Positions 46,581 through 56,591 of a stretch of DNA of 64,000 bases are shown piece after piece. A program made the translations under genes and the position numbers. The notes below the pieces were generated by a model. That model was not told where the DNA came from. It was given only the letters and a program-made list of their open reading frames with translations, and searched no databases. Location: the NCBI GenBank assembly GCA_934899185.1, contig CAKXYI010000008.1, positions 29,904 to 93,903 of the forward strand, written 5' to 3'. This DNA comes from an uncultured Lachnospiraceae bacterium. Lineage in GTDB: Bacteria > Bacillota > Clostridia > Lachnospirales > Lachnospiraceae. Position 1 is the stretch's first letter, and every line of letters starts with the position of its first letter.

Positions 46581-47879
46581 ATGGATGAAGGAGTCAGGTG
46601 TTTGATCTGCGTGATCGTTGTTTGCCTATGTGTTATCATGCAGATCATCATTAGTAGTTTTAAGATCGCGATCGATCATATCAATGACAGTGATCTGGAA
46701 GTCTTGCAGAAAGAAGATCCAGCCAAGGCAAGGTGCTTGGAACGATACCACAGTGATGACCATTTGCTGGTCATTAGCAGTTCTTTTTTGCGGATCTTTT
46801 CCGGGATTGGTATTGTAGCAAGTTCTTTTTACCTGCTTTACAATGGAATGTCGGTCATTGCGGGAAGTACATGGGAAAGGGTCTTACTTGCCATTTTTGT
46901 GTATGTGACCTTTGCCGTATTATATGCGGTTTTCTTTTTTGGAACCCTATATCGTATCAGTTCCAAAAAGCATTGTAAGATCGCACTGCGCTATCTGGGA
47001 GCCTACGAGACTTTAAGAAAAACTTTTCGTCCCTTGATCCTTCTGTATGATCTGCTTAGTAAAAAGATCAGCGGACTTTTTGGTGTTGATCCTGCGGAAG
47101 AAGTGGATGATGTCACGGAAGATGAGATCATTTCCATTGTCAATGAAGGGCATGAACATGGTGTGCTTCTAGCCAGTGAAGCCGCCATGATACATAACAT
47201 CTTTGAATTTGGTGACAAGGATGCCAAGGATATTATGGTCCATCGCAGACAGATCATTGCCTTGGATGGCGAAATGACCTTTGGCAAGGCACTTACTTTT
47301 ATGCAGGATGCACCTTTTTCCCGATATCCGGTTTATTTAAATGATCTGGATAATATCATCGGTCTTTTACATATTAAGGATGCACTGGTCTTTGCCAAAG
47401 ACCATAAGACTTACGGGCAGAAATTGCGAGATTTTGACAAACTGTTGCATTCGCCGGAATTCGTGCCGGAGACCCATAGTTTAAATACTTTATTTGCCAA
47501 GATGCAGTCCAAGAAAAAACACATGATGATCGTGGTGGATGAGTACGGACAGACCAGTGGAATTATCTCAATGGAGGATATCTTAGAGGAGATTGTTGGA
47601 AATATCCAGGATGAACACGACAAGGAAGAAGCGTCCATCGAACAGGTCGCACCGGATTTTTACCGCATGGATGGCGGCACTTCCCTAGAGGAGGCGGCAG
47701 AGGTCCTGGGGATTACGTTCCCGGAGGACTACGAGACCTTAAATGGCTTTTTGATCTCCCACATTGACAAAATCCCGGAAGAACATGAGACCTTTGAAGT
47801 CCAATATAAGGGCTACCGCTTTAAAGTGCTGGATGTAGAAGGAAAAATGATCCGGCAGGTACAGGTGTTTGCCATATAA
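46581..47879 (+). CDS. CNNM/CBS/CorC-domain (hemolysin-like) membrane protein
   Basis: A 432-residue protein with three or four N-terminal membrane segments (about residues 5-145, DUF21-like), then a CBS pair (about 205-330, with FSRYPVYLNDLDNIIGLLHIKDAL and MMIVVDEYGQTSGIISMEDILEEIVG) and a C-terminal CorC/HlyC domain (about 345-432). Such proteins are placed among Mg2+/Co2+ transport or sensing proteins; the hemolysin name is historical. The N-terminal domain is more divergent than the CBS part. It follows mazF by 49 bases. Confidence 0.88.
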   Translation: MDEGVRCLICVIVVCLCVIMQIIISSFKIAIDHINDSDLEVLQKEDPAKARCLERYHSDDHLLVISSSFLRIFSGIGIVASSFYLLYNGMSVIAGSTWERVLLAIFVYVTFAVLYAVFFFGTLYRISSKKHCKIALRYLGAYETLRKTFRPLILLYDLLSKKISGLFGVDPAEEVDDVTEDEIISIVNEGHEHGVLLASEAAMIHNIFEFGDKDAKDIMVHRRQIIALDGEMTFGKALTFMQDAPFSRYPVYLNDLDNIIGLLHIKDALVFAKDHKTYGQKLRDFDKLLHSPEFVPETHSLNTLFAKMQSKKKHMMIVVDEYGQTSGIISMEDILEEIVGNIQDEHDKEEASIEQVAPDFYRMDGGTSLEEAAEVLGITFPEDYETLNGFLISHIDKIPEEHETFEVQYKGYRFKVLDVEGKMIRQVQVFAI

Positions 47880-47897
47880 AACAAAAAATGATACACT
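47869..47897 (+). promoter_or_regulatory. Probable sigma-A promoter of yebC
   Basis: TTGCCA (47869-47874, inside the end of the upstream gene), 17-base spacer, TACACT (47892-47897). It lies 35 bases before the yebC start. Confidence 0.6.
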
Positions 47898-47932
47898 AGA
47901 AAAGAATACTTTAGAAAAGAGGATATAATTTT

Positions 47933-48661
47933 ATGTCAGGACATTCAAAATTTGCTAACATTAAGCATAAGAAAGAGAAAAATGATGCTGCAAAGGGTAA
48001 GGTATTTACCATTATCGGACGCGAGATCGCTGTAGCGGTCAAGGAAGGCGGACCGGATCCTGACAATAACAGCAGACTTCGTGATGTTATTGCCAAGGCA
48101 AAGGCCAACAATATGCCAAACGATACCATTGAAAGAGGTATCAAGAAAGCTGCCGGTGATGCAAATGCAGTCAATTATGAAACGGTTACATATGAAGGTT
48201 ATGGACCAAACGGTACAGCAATCATCGTTGATGCTTTGACCGACAATAAGAACCGTACCGCTGCCAATGTGCGCAGCGCTTTTACCAAGGGTAAGGGAAG
48301 TCTTGGAACTCAGGGCTGTGTATCTTACATGTTTGATAAAAAGGGACAGATTATCATTGGCAAGGAAGAATGTGATCTGGATGCAGATGATCTGATGATG
48401 ATGGCACTGGATGCAGGTGCAGAGGATTTTACGGAGGAAGAAGATTCCTTCATCGTGTTGACAGATCCGGATGATTTTTCTGCTGTCCGTGAAGCATTGG
48501 AGCAGGAGAAGATTGCTATGGCAGATGCCCAAGTGACAATGATCCCGCAGACCTATGTAGAACTTACAGATGAGCAGGATCTTTACAACATCAATAAGAT
48601 CTTATCTTTGCTGGATGAAGATGATGACGTTCAGGAAGTATATCATAACTGGGACGAGTAG
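47933..48661 (+). CDS. yebC: YebC/PmpR family translation/transcription factor
   Basis: A 242-residue cytosolic protein beginning [19 protein letters not shown], with [35 protein letters not shown] and [23 protein letters not shown], which are diagnostic. YebC members were described as transcription regulators, and recent work links them to relief of ribosome stalling. The full length is present. glgA follows after 27 bases. Confidence 0.96.
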   Translation: MSGHSKFANIKHKKEKNDAAKGKVFTIIGREIAVAVKEGGPDPDNNSRLRDVIAKAKANNMPNDTIERGIKKAAGDANAVNYETVTYEGYGPNGTAIIVDALTDNKNRTAANVRSAFTKGKGSLGTQGCVSYMFDKKGQIIIGKEECDLDADDLMMMALDAGAEDFTEEEDSFIVLTDPDDFSAVREALEQEKIAMADAQVTMIPQTYVELTDEQDLYNINKILSLLDEDDDVQEVYHNWDE

Positions 48662-48688
48662 TATTTTGATTCATTAGGAGGGGTTACT

Positions 48689-50143
48689 ATGAAGAAAGTA
48701 CTTTTTGCGGCAAGCGAGTGTGTACCATTTGTCAAGACCGGGGGATTGGCTGACGTGGTTGGAGCTTTGCCAAAAGAATTTGACAGATCAGAATGGGATA
48801 TCCGTGTGGTCCTGCCGGACTATACCTGTATTCCGCCACAATACCGTGATTCCTTTCAGTATGTGTGCCATTTCCAGATGGGGATGGGATCTTATATCGG
48901 CGAGCGCTATGTAGGTGTCATGCAGTATGAGTATCAGGGAATCACATACTATTTTATCGATAATCTGGAGTACTTTGAGTGCTTTTATCCTTATGGGGAT
49001 ACGCGCTACGATATCGAGAAATTTATTTTCTTTGACAAGGCAGTGCTTTCCATGTTACCGCTTATTGACTTTCAGCCGGATATCATCCACTGCCATGACT
49101 GGCAGACAGGATTGATCCCTGTTTATTTAAAGACAGAATTTGCCGGTAATCCTTTCTTCTGGGGCATGAAGTCAGTCATGACCATACATAACCTCAAGTT
49201 TCAGGGCGTCTGGGATATTGAGACTATTCAGGGGATTTCCGGTCTTTCGATGGATCTCTTTACCCCGGATAAATTGGAGTTCAAAAAGGGTGCCAATATG
49301 TTAAAGGGCGGTTTGGTCTATGCAGACTATATTACGACTGTCAGTGATACCTATGCAGGGGAGATCCAGACCCCTTATTATGGTGAGGGCTTGGACGGAC
49401 TTTTGTCAGCCAGACATTTTGATATGCGCGGTATCGTCAATGGTATTGATTATGCCATGTATGATCCGGAAAGGGATGATCTGATCTTCAAAAATTACAG
49501 TGCATCCAATTTCAGGACCAACAAAAAAATCAACAAAGAAAAGTTACAGGATATGCTTGGACTTGTCGTTGACAAGAAAAAGTACATGATTGGGCTGATT
49601 TCACGCCTGACAGACCAAAAGGGACTGGATCTGATCAATTATTGTATCGAGCGTTTGGTGGATGACAATACCCAACTGGTTGTGATCGGTACCGGCGAAG
49701 CCCAGTACGAGAATATGTTCCGTCACTTTGCATGGAAATACCCGGATCGTATATCCGCAAACATCTGTTATTCCGAAGATCTGGCTCACAAGTTATACGC
49801 AGCGGCCGATGCATTTTTGATGCCATCGCGCTTTGAACCATGTGGACTGACCCAGTTGATTTCTTTCCGCTATGGTACCGTACCGATTGTGCGTGAGACA
49901 GGTGGATTAAAGGATACAGTCATTCCTTACAATGAATATGAACATACCGGGGATGGATTCTCCTTTGCCAATTATAATGGGGATGAACTTTTGAATACTG
50001 TCAATTATTCCAAGTATGTTTTCTTTGAAAAGAAGGCAGAGTGGAATAAGATGGTTGACCGTGGTATGCAAAAAGATTACTCATGGAAAAACTCCAAAGC
50101 CAATTATGAGGGACTTTACTCCTATCTGATGGGAGAGTCATAA
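48689..50143 (+). CDS. glgA: Glycogen synthase
   Basis: GT5 family ADP-glucose:glycogen glucosyltransferase. The substrate-binding KTGGLADVVGALP is at residue 15. HDWQTGLIPVYLK and the C-terminal domain motifs GLISRLTDQKGLDLI and PSRFEPCGLTQLI with YGTVPIVRETGGLKDTV are present. The 484-residue length is normal. The other glycogen genes are not in the window. It ends at a long structured terminator. Confidence 0.96.
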   Translation: MKKVLFAASECVPFVKTGGLADVVGALPKEFDRSEWDIRVVLPDYTCIPPQYRDSFQYVCHFQMGMGSYIGERYVGVMQYEYQGITYYFIDNLEYFECFYPYGDTRYDIEKFIFFDKAVLSMLPLIDFQPDIIHCHDWQTGLIPVYLKTEFAGNPFFWGMKSVMTIHNLKFQGVWDIETIQGISGLSMDLFTPDKLEFKKGANMLKGGLVYADYITTVSDTYAGEIQTPYYGEGLDGLLSARHFDMRGIVNGIDYAMYDPERDDLIFKNYSASNFRTNKKINKEKLQDMLGLVVDKKKYMIGLISRLTDQKGLDLINYCIERLVDDNTQLVVIGTGEAQYENMFRHFAWKYPDRISANICYSEDLAHKLYAAADAFLMPSRFEPCGLTQLISFRYGTVPIVRETGGLKDTVIPYNEYEHTGDGFSFANYNGDELLNTVNYSKYVFFEKKAEWNKMVDRGMQKDYSWKNSKANYEGLYSYLMGES

Positions 50144-50159
50144 TAGACATATAAAAGTT

Positions 50160-50233
50160 GCGTCAGTTTGATCTGTACCTCTTTCACTGGATGTCCAGTA
50201 AAAGGGGATACAGTTCATAAACTGGCGCTTTTT
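50160..50233 (+). terminator. Long two-part terminator hairpin after glgA
   Basis: The outer stem GCGTCAGTTT (50160-50169) pairs with AAACTGGCGC (50219-50228), counting one G-T pair, and is followed by TTTTT. Inside, CTGTACC and CTCTTTCACTGG pair with CCAGTAAAAG and GGATACAG around the loop ATGT, making one long imperfect stem of about 70 bases. The end works as a terminator; the length is unusual. Confidence 0.8.
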
Positions 50234-50299
50234 GCTATGGTGACGACTGTATTTTTTCATATTCTTTGATGCACACTAAAAAGAAAAAGGAAGATAAAA

Positions 50300-50962
50300 A
50301 TGGATAGTGTGAAGGAATATGGGCAGGAAGTCATTACGACAGAAAAGGGATACAAGATTGGAATCGTGACGATCATAGGTGAGATCGAAGGACACACGCT
50401 TCTGGCAGCAAACGCTAAGACAACAAAATATGAACATATAATACCGCTTTTGATCGGTATGGAAAATGATAGTTCTATAGATGGTATTCTTTTTGTCTTA
50501 AATACCATTGGTGGAGATGTGGAGTGCGGGCTGGCAATTGCGGAAATGATTGCAGCCATACAAAAGCCAACGGTTTCTCTTGTGATCGGCGGCAGTCATT
50601 CCATTGGCATACCTTTGGCAGTGGCAACAGATTGTTCTTTTATTGTGCCGTCTGCAACCATGCTGGCACATCCGGTACGGATGAACGGAACTGTGCTGGG
50701 AGCACCCCAGACATATTATCAATTCAACCAGATGCAGGAGCGGATCATTGGTTTCATTTGTAGGCATGCGGCGATTGAAAAGGTGCGTCTGGAAGAACTC
50801 ATGCTTGCCAAAGATACCATGGCGAAGGATCTGGGAACCATCCTGGTGGGAGAGAAAGCAGTGAAAGAGGGACTGATCTCTCAGGTAGGAGATCTGGGGG
50901 ATGCCATGCAGACCTTGGAAAGAAAGATCTCGGGCAAAAAGAAGAAGCAAAATGGTGCGTAA
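50300..50962 (+). CDS. tepA: ClpP-like serine protease TepA
   Basis: A 220-residue protein of the ClpP/crotonase-fold protease family. The catalytic serine lies in GGSHSIGIP and the histidine in MLAHPVRMNG, with NTIGGDVECGLAIAE as the conserved helix start. In Bacillus tepA is next to spoIIIE; here uppP lies between tepA and the ftsK/spoIIIE gene, which supports the name. No signal peptide is visible. The substrate is unknown. AAGGA precedes the ATG. Confidence 0.88.
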   Translation: MDSVKEYGQEVITTEKGYKIGIVTIIGEIEGHTLLAANAKTTKYEHIIPLLIGMENDSSIDGILFVLNTIGGDVECGLAIAEMIAAIQKPTVSLVIGGSHSIGIPLAVATDCSFIVPSATMLAHPVRMNGTVLGAPQTYYQFNQMQERIIGFICRHAAIEKVRLEELMLAKDTMAKDLGTILVGEKAVKEGLISQVGDLGDAMQTLERKISGKKKKQNGA

Positions 50963-50979
50963 TCTGTAGAAAAGTAATA

Positions 50980-51008
50980 ATGACACGTTCTGGAAAATAT
51001 GGTAATAT
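50980..51008 (+). promoter_or_regulatory. Probable sigma-A promoter of uppP
   Basis: ATGACA (50980-50985), 17-base spacer, TAATAT (51003-51008), 36 bases before the uppP start. Confidence 0.55.
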
Positions 51009-51044
51009 TAAAAAGTTAGTAAAATCATTTATTTGGAGGACATT

Positions 51045-51923
51045 ATGTCATTATTACAATCTATTTTAATGGGACTTATCCAAGGTTTGACCGAGTTTCT
51101 GCCAGTCAGCAGTTCCGGGCATCTGGCACTTTTTAAGGCATTGTTTCATGTGGAGACAGATACCGGGATCATGTTTGATGTTTTATTGCATTTAGGTACA
51201 CTGGTTGCCATTTTTGCAGTTTACTATAAAGATATCTGGGAGTTGATCTGTGAGGGCGTATCTATCGTAATCGACTTTCTTGCCAATGTTGGCATTGCAA
51301 TCAGCAATCTCTTTTCTTCCAAGAAAAAGAAGTACCGCAAGATGGTGGATACACCGTATCGTCGTTTTGTCATGCTGATCATTGTCTCTACTATCCCTAC
51401 CGGTATTATGGGTGTTTTGGGACAGAATCTGATCGAAGCAGCATCTGCGACTGTATTGGTTCCAGGCATCTGCCTGATCATCACAAGTATTTTGCTTTTT
51501 ATTTCCGATCGAGTGAAAACCGGCAAAAAGACTGAAGAGAATGCAAGTTATGGCAATGCTGTTGTGATCGGCGTATGTCAGGGATTTGCCACACTTCCGG
51601 GATTGTCCCGCTCAGGAACAACGATCACGGCATGTCTTTTGAGCGGCTTTGATCGTACTTTTGCAGTAAAATATTCCTTTATCATGTCCATTCCGGCAGT
51701 GCTTGGGGCAGCCGTTTTGGAACTGAAGGATCTAAGTCTTGCAACAACAGCGTCTTCTGAGATTGTCAATTATGTCGCTGGCATGCTGGTTGCCGCTGTC
51801 GTAGGATATATTTGTATCAAGACGATGCTTCTTGTTGTCCGCAAGAAGAAATTTACCATCTTTTCTGTATATTGCATGATCGTAGGTGTGATTGCAGTAA
51901 TTGCAGGATGTGTGGGATTATAA
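51045..51923 (+). CDS. uppP: Undecaprenyl-diphosphatase
   Basis: Membrane enzyme that recycles undecaprenyl pyrophosphate to the monophosphate lipid carrier for cell-wall synthesis; overexpression gives bacitracin resistance. The motifs GLTEFLPVSSSGHL and LSRSGTTITACLL form the active site. About seven membrane segments are present, and the length of 292 residues is normal. The ATG at 51045 follows GGAGGA closely; the in-frame TTG at 51033 would consume that site. ftsK follows after 20 bases. Confidence 0.95.
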   Translation: MSLLQSILMGLIQGLTEFLPVSSSGHLALFKALFHVETDTGIMFDVLLHLGTLVAIFAVYYKDIWELICEGVSIVIDFLANVGIAISNLFSSKKKKYRKMVDTPYRRFVMLIIVSTIPTGIMGVLGQNLIEAASATVLVPGICLIITSILLFISDRVKTGKKTEENASYGNAVVIGVCQGFATLPGLSRSGTTITACLLSGFDRTFAVKYSFIMSIPAVLGAAVLELKDLSLATTASSEIVNYVAGMLVAAVVGYICIKTMLLVVRKKKFTIFSVYCMIVGVIAVIAGCVGL

Positions 51924-51943
51924 GATTAGGGGATTCGTAAATT

Positions 51944-54841
51944 ATGGCTAATAAAACGACAAGTGCAAAACGGAATACGACTAAGACTTCCGCAAGCAAA
52001 AAGTCTACAGCCACGAAGAAGCAGCCGACGAAAAAGGGTACAAAACCGAAAACGACTAGCAAAAATGTCACAGTTGAGGCAGAAGTGGTCGATGTTGCAA
52101 AGGCAGAAGCCGTCAAAGAGATCTTTTTGTGGATCTTTCTTGCAGTTTGCGTTCTCTTGTTTTTGAGCAATCTGGGGATCGGTGGGATCGTAGGCAATGC
52201 TGTCAGTGGTTTCTTTTTTGGCATTTTTGGATTGGTTGCCTATCTGTTTCCCATCCTGCTTCTGGTGGCTACTTTCTTTGGTATTTCCAATCAGGGAAAC
52301 CGGCTCGCCACGATCAAACTGATCGCCGGCGGTGTGCTTATGGTTTTTCTTAGTGTTTTGGTGGAATTATTTGCCCATGGGGATGCTCCCTATGCTGCTA
52401 TGCGTGCTTTTTACTATGGGCGAGAGAGTAAGTCCGGAGGAGGGCTTTTGGGTGGACTGATCGCATCCGGTCTTGTGGAAGGCTTTGGTGTGATTAGTGC
52501 TTATGTGCTTACCTTTGTCATTATGATTGTTTGCCTGATCCTCATTACGGAGCGCTCTTTGCTACAGCAGGCAGGAAATCGCAGACGTAGAAGAAAAAGA
52601 CGTTATACAGATCCAAGTGAAGACCGTGAGGCAAGGCTGGCAAGGATCCGTGCCGACAAGAAACGGCAGGCGGCTGCCGGTCAGGTAGATGAAAACGCGC
52701 CGCGCAGAGACCGGAAGATTTCAGGTGTGGCATTTGATACAAAGATGGAGCCGGAGATTCAGGCAGTGCAGGTCTCCTCGGATGAGGTGGAACAGGTACA
52801 TATGGCACCGCAAAAGGATGTCGAGGTCAAGAATGTCAAGCGTGTGCCTTTATCTTCCAAACGCGCCGGATCTGCGTCTGTTATTGGTCCGGATGAAGAA
52901 AAGCCGATAAGGACAGAAAGCGCAAAAAGTCCGGTGACGCAAGTCGACGGCAAGCCGGCAGAGGCTGCCAAGGCAGAACCGGCACGTCCAAATCGACGCA
53001 TCAATCTGTCGTCACCGTCTGTGGCAAGTGTAGCCACGGAAGCGTTTAAGTCAGAAAATGATCCGGTAAGACCGACTTCTTTGATACAGTCACAAGGGCA
53101 GGCAGATATGTCTTCCGTGCCGGAAGAAGGCAGGACCGAGGGAAAGGCTCTGGCAGCATCCGCAGCGGCTGAGGCTGTGACAGCCACAGAAAAACGTCCA
53201 CGCAGGACAGCGTCGAGTATGCAGGAGACACAAAAGAGTGCAGATCAGGTGGCAGATGAGATCGCAAAGAGCAAGCAGGAGATGAAACCGGCGGCAGCCT
53301 ATAAATTTCCGATGTTGTCGCTTTTGAAAAAAAAGGCAGCAGGCGGAAACGGAAATTCCAAGGCAGAATTGGAAGCCACGGCAGACAAACTGGAACAGAC
53401 GCTCCGCAATTTTGGCATCAATGTAGAGGTGACAGATGTTACCTGTGGGCCGACGGTTACCCGTTATGAGTTACAGCCGGAAGTGGGTGTCCGCGTCAAT
53501 CGTATCACCAATCTGGCAGATGATATCAAGTTGAATCTGGCGGTTACGGATATCCGTATCGAAGCGCCGATCCCGGGAAAGGCAGCCGTTGGTATCGAAG
53601 TGCCAAACAAAAATAAAGTCATGGTATCTTTTGAGGAAATGGCTTCTTCTGCAGAGTTTAAAAAGGCAGAGTCCAAGGTGACTTTCTGCGCAGGACGGGA
53701 CATTGCGGGCAATGTCATCACGGCAAATATTGCCAAGATGCCACACCTTTTGATTGCCGGTACGACAGGTTCCGGTAAATCCGTCTGTATCAATACGATC
53801 ATCATGAGTATCTTATATAAGGCAAGACCGGATGAAGTCAAGTTTATCATGATCGATCCCAAGGTCGTAGAACTCAGTATTTACAATGGCATTCCACATC
53901 TTTTGATCCCGGTCGTCACCGATCCGAAAAAGGCGGCAGGTGCTTTGCACTGGGCGGTTACGGAAATGGATGACCGTTATCAGAAATTTGCGGATGCCAG
54001 TGTGCGTGACATCAAATCTTACAATAAAAAACTGGAAGAACATAACTATCAGTTACCGATCAATTCCAATGGAGAATTGGGTACCTTTGAAAAAATGCCG
54101 GAAATGGTCGTGATAGTAGACGAGTTGGCAGACCTTATGATGGTTGCTGCAAAGGAAGTCGAGGAATCCATCTGTCGTTTGGCACAAAAGGCCAGAGCCG
54201 CCGGTATTTATCTGATCTTAGCAACCCAGAGACCATCTGTTGATGTTGTGACCGGTCTGATCAAGGCGAACATGCCATCCCGTATCGCATTTGCGGTCAA
54301 CAGTGGTGTGGATTCCAGAACCATTCTGGATATGTTTGGGGCTGAAAAACTTTTAGGAAACGGGGACATGCTTTATTATCCACAGGGCTATACCAAGCCA
54401 TTGCGTGTGCAGGGGGCCTTTGTCTCAGATGAAGAAGTACAGGATGTAGTAGATTATATCAAGGGTAACAACGAAGAGGCTTCCTATGATGAAAATGTGA
54501 CCAAACATATTGAGTCCGGTGCAGACGGCAGTGATGGTGCTACCGTTATTGGAGGCGGCAGTGGTTTTGAAGATACGAGGGATTCCTATTTTGCAGAGGC
54601 AGGGCGTCTGATCGTATCCAAAGAAAAGGGTTCGATCGGTATGTTACAGCGTAACTTCAAGATCGGCTTTAACAGAGCCGCCCGAATTATGGACCAATTG
54701 GAGGAGGCTGGAGTCGTGGGACCGGAAATGGGAACCAAACCAAGAACGGTACATATGACACCGATCCAGTTTGAACAACTCTTAAATCCATCAGCGGTTT
54801 CAGCGGTGGAAGAGGAATATCCGGTCAGCGATGACTTTTAG
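51944..54841 (+). CDS. ftsK: DNA translocase FtsK/SpoIIIE
   Basis: Membrane-anchored DNA pump for chromosome segregation at septation and, in spore formers, into the forespore. A Lys/Thr/Ser-rich N-terminus (1-55) precedes about four membrane segments (about 65-200), then a long charged, low-complexity linker (about 205-460). The motor (about 465-830) has the Walker A TTGSGKSVCINT and Walker B VVIVDELADLMM. The winged-helix gamma domain (about 885-950) has GSIGMLQRNFKIGFNRAARI. It is 965 residues long. Whether it is the vegetative or sporulation paralogue cannot be decided here. Confidence 0.96.
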   Translation: MANKTTSAKRNTTKTSASKKSTATKKQPTKKGTKPKTTSKNVTVEAEVVDVAKAEAVKEIFLWIFLAVCVLLFLSNLGIGGIVGNAVSGFFFGIFGLVAYLFPILLLVATFFGISNQGNRLATIKLIAGGVLMVFLSVLVELFAHGDAPYAAMRAFYYGRESKSGGGLLGGLIASGLVEGFGVISAYVLTFVIMIVCLILITERSLLQQAGNRRRRRKRRYTDPSEDREARLARIRADKKRQAAAGQVDENAPRRDRKISGVAFDTKMEPEIQAVQVSSDEVEQVHMAPQKDVEVKNVKRVPLSSKRAGSASVIGPDEEKPIRTESAKSPVTQVDGKPAEAAKAEPARPNRRINLSSPSVASVATEAFKSENDPVRPTSLIQSQGQADMSSVPEEGRTEGKALAASAAAEAVTATEKRPRRTASSMQETQKSADQVADEIAKSKQEMKPAAAYKFPMLSLLKKKAAGGNGNSKAELEATADKLEQTLRNFGINVEVTDVTCGPTVTRYELQPEVGVRVNRITNLADDIKLNLAVTDIRIEAPIPGKAAVGIEVPNKNKVMVSFEEMASSAEFKKAESKVTFCAGRDIAGNVITANIAKMPHLLIAGTTGSGKSVCINTIIMSILYKARPDEVKFIMIDPKVVELSIYNGIPHLLIPVVTDPKKAAGALHWAVTEMDDRYQKFADASVRDIKSYNKKLEEHNYQLPINSNGELGTFEKMPEMVVIVDELADLMMVAAKEVEESICRLAQKARAAGIYLILATQRPSVDVVTGLIKANMPSRIAFAVNSGVDSRTILDMFGAEKLLGNGDMLYYPQGYTKPLRVQGAFVSDEEVQDVVDYIKGNNEEASYDENVTKHIESGADGSDGATVIGGGSGFEDTRDSYFAEAGRLIVSKEKGSIGMLQRNFKIGFNRAARIMDQLEEAGVVGPEMGTKPRTVHMTPIQFEQLLNPSAVSAVEEEYPVSDDF

Positions 54842-54894
54842 GATAGAGGTTACTAGAGACCAGACAACATTTTACTTATGTAAGGAGAGAGAAC

Positions 54895-56565
54895 ATGAAA
54901 ACAGACATCCAAATCGCACAGGAAGCGACTATGCTTCCAATTACTGAGATTGCAGAACAGGTAGGACTTACACCGGATGACTTGGAAATGTATGGAAAAT
55001 ACAAGGCTAAGTTGTCAGATGAGTGTATGGAGCGTTTAGCAAAGGAAGAAGATGGCAAACTGGTACTTGTTACCGCAATCAATCCGACACCTGCAGGTGA
55101 GGGAAAGACGACAACCAGTGTTGGCCTGGGACAGGCTTTTGCAAAGTTAGGCAAAAAAGCAGTCCTTGCACTTCGTGAGCCTTCCTTAGGACCTTGCTTT
55201 GGTATCAAAGGTGGTGCTGCGGGAGGTGGATATGCCCAGGTCGTTCCTATGGAAGATCTCAATCTGCATTTCACCGGAGATTTTCATGCGATCACTTCTG
55301 CAAATAACCTGCTGGCAGCCCTTTTAGACAATCATATCCAGCAGGGAAACGAACTTGGCATTGATCCAAGACAGATCAAATGGAAACGTTGTCTGGATAT
55401 GAATGACCGTGTGCTCCGCAATATCGTCGTGGGCTTGGGCAGCAAGATGGATGGTATGGTAAGAGAGGATCATTTTGTCATTACCGTTGCTTCTGAAATT
55501 ATGGCAATCCTCTGTCTGGCAGATGATATGGCTGACTTAAAGAGAAGACTTGGCCGCATCATAGTGGCTTACAATTTTAAGGGAGAGCCGGTTACGGCAG
55601 CAGATCTGCAGGCAGTCGGTTCCATGGCAGCCCTTCTAAAGGATGCTTTGAAGCCAAATATAATTCAGACCTTAGAGCATACACCGGCACTGGTGCATGG
55701 CGGTCCGTTTGCTAATATCGCACATGGATGTAACAGTGTGCGCGCGACAAAGATGGCATTGAAAATGGGAGATATCTGTGTGACGGAGGCAGGCTTTGGT
55801 GCTGATCTGGGCGCAGAAAAGTTCTTTGACATCAAGTCCCGCATGGCAGGATTACACCCGGATGCCGTTGTTCTGGTAGCAACGATCCGTGCTCTTAAAT
55901 ACAATGGTGGTGTGGCAAAAGATGCCTTGTCGGAGGAAAATTTGGATGCTTTGAAAAAGGGCATCGTTAATTTGGAAAAGCATATTGAAAACTTACAGAA
56001 ATTTGGTGTGCCGGTCGTAGTGACCCTCAATTCCTTTATTACAGATACCGAAGAGGAGACAGCCTTTGTCCGTGACTTCTGTGAGAAACGTGGCTGTGCC
56101 TTTGCCTTATCCGAAGTCTGGGAAAAAGGCGGTCAGGGTGGCATAGACTTGGCAGAGACCATTTTGGATGTCTTGGACAATAAGGAAAGTCATTTTGCAC
56201 CAATCTATCCGTCTGAAATGTCATTAAAAGACAAGATTGCTACGATCGCCAAGGAGATCTATGGTGCCGCAGATGTTTCTTATGCACCGGCTGCGGAAAA
56301 AGAACTGGCCCACATTACAGAACTGGGTATGGGAGATTTCCCTGTCTGTATGGCAAAAACCCAGTATTCCCTTTCCGATGATGCAAAGAAACTGGGAAGA
56401 CCGGAAGGCTTTACCTTGAATGTAAGAGAAGTCTATGCAAGTGCCGGTGCGGGCTTTGTTGTGGTTGTTACAGGAGCCATCATGACTATGCCGGGCTTGC
56501 CAAAGAAGCCGGCTGCATTTGGAATTGATGTTTCAGACGATGGTGTGATCACCGGATTATTTTAA
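54895..56565 (+). CDS. fhs: Formate-tetrahydrofolate ligase
   Basis: ATP-dependent formation of 10-formyl-tetrahydrofolate, entry point of formate into one-carbon metabolism and part of the methyl branch in acetogens. The P-loop [10 protein letters not shown] lies near residue 68, and [22 protein letters not shown] and [12 protein letters not shown] are diagnostic. The length of 556 residues is normal. It is followed by folD, the next enzymes of the same pathway. Alone it does not prove acetogenesis. Confidence 0.98.
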   Translation: MKTDIQIAQEATMLPITEIAEQVGLTPDDLEMYGKYKAKLSDECMERLAKEEDGKLVLVTAINPTPAGEGKTTTSVGLGQAFAKLGKKAVLALREPSLGPCFGIKGGAAGGGYAQVVPMEDLNLHFTGDFHAITSANNLLAALLDNHIQQGNELGIDPRQIKWKRCLDMNDRVLRNIVVGLGSKMDGMVREDHFVITVASEIMAILCLADDMADLKRRLGRIIVAYNFKGEPVTAADLQAVGSMAALLKDALKPNIIQTLEHTPALVHGGPFANIAHGCNSVRATKMALKMGDICVTEAGFGADLGAEKFFDIKSRMAGLHPDAVVLVATIRALKYNGGVAKDALSEENLDALKKGIVNLEKHIENLQKFGVPVVVTLNSFITDTEEETAFVRDFCEKRGCAFALSEVWEKGGQGGIDLAETILDVLDNKESHFAPIYPSEMSLKDKIATIAKEIYGAADVSYAPAAEKELAHITELGMGDFPVCMAKTQYSLSDDAKKLGRPEGFTLNVREVYASAGAGFVVVVTGAIMTMPGLPKKPAAFGIDVSDDGVITGLF

Positions 56566-56591
56566 GAAAGACTGGAAAGCGAGAAGATACA

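Noticed and set aside
50234-50299. Promoter for tepA between the terminator and the gene
   Set aside because: No pair of -35/-10 elements with good spacing was convincing.
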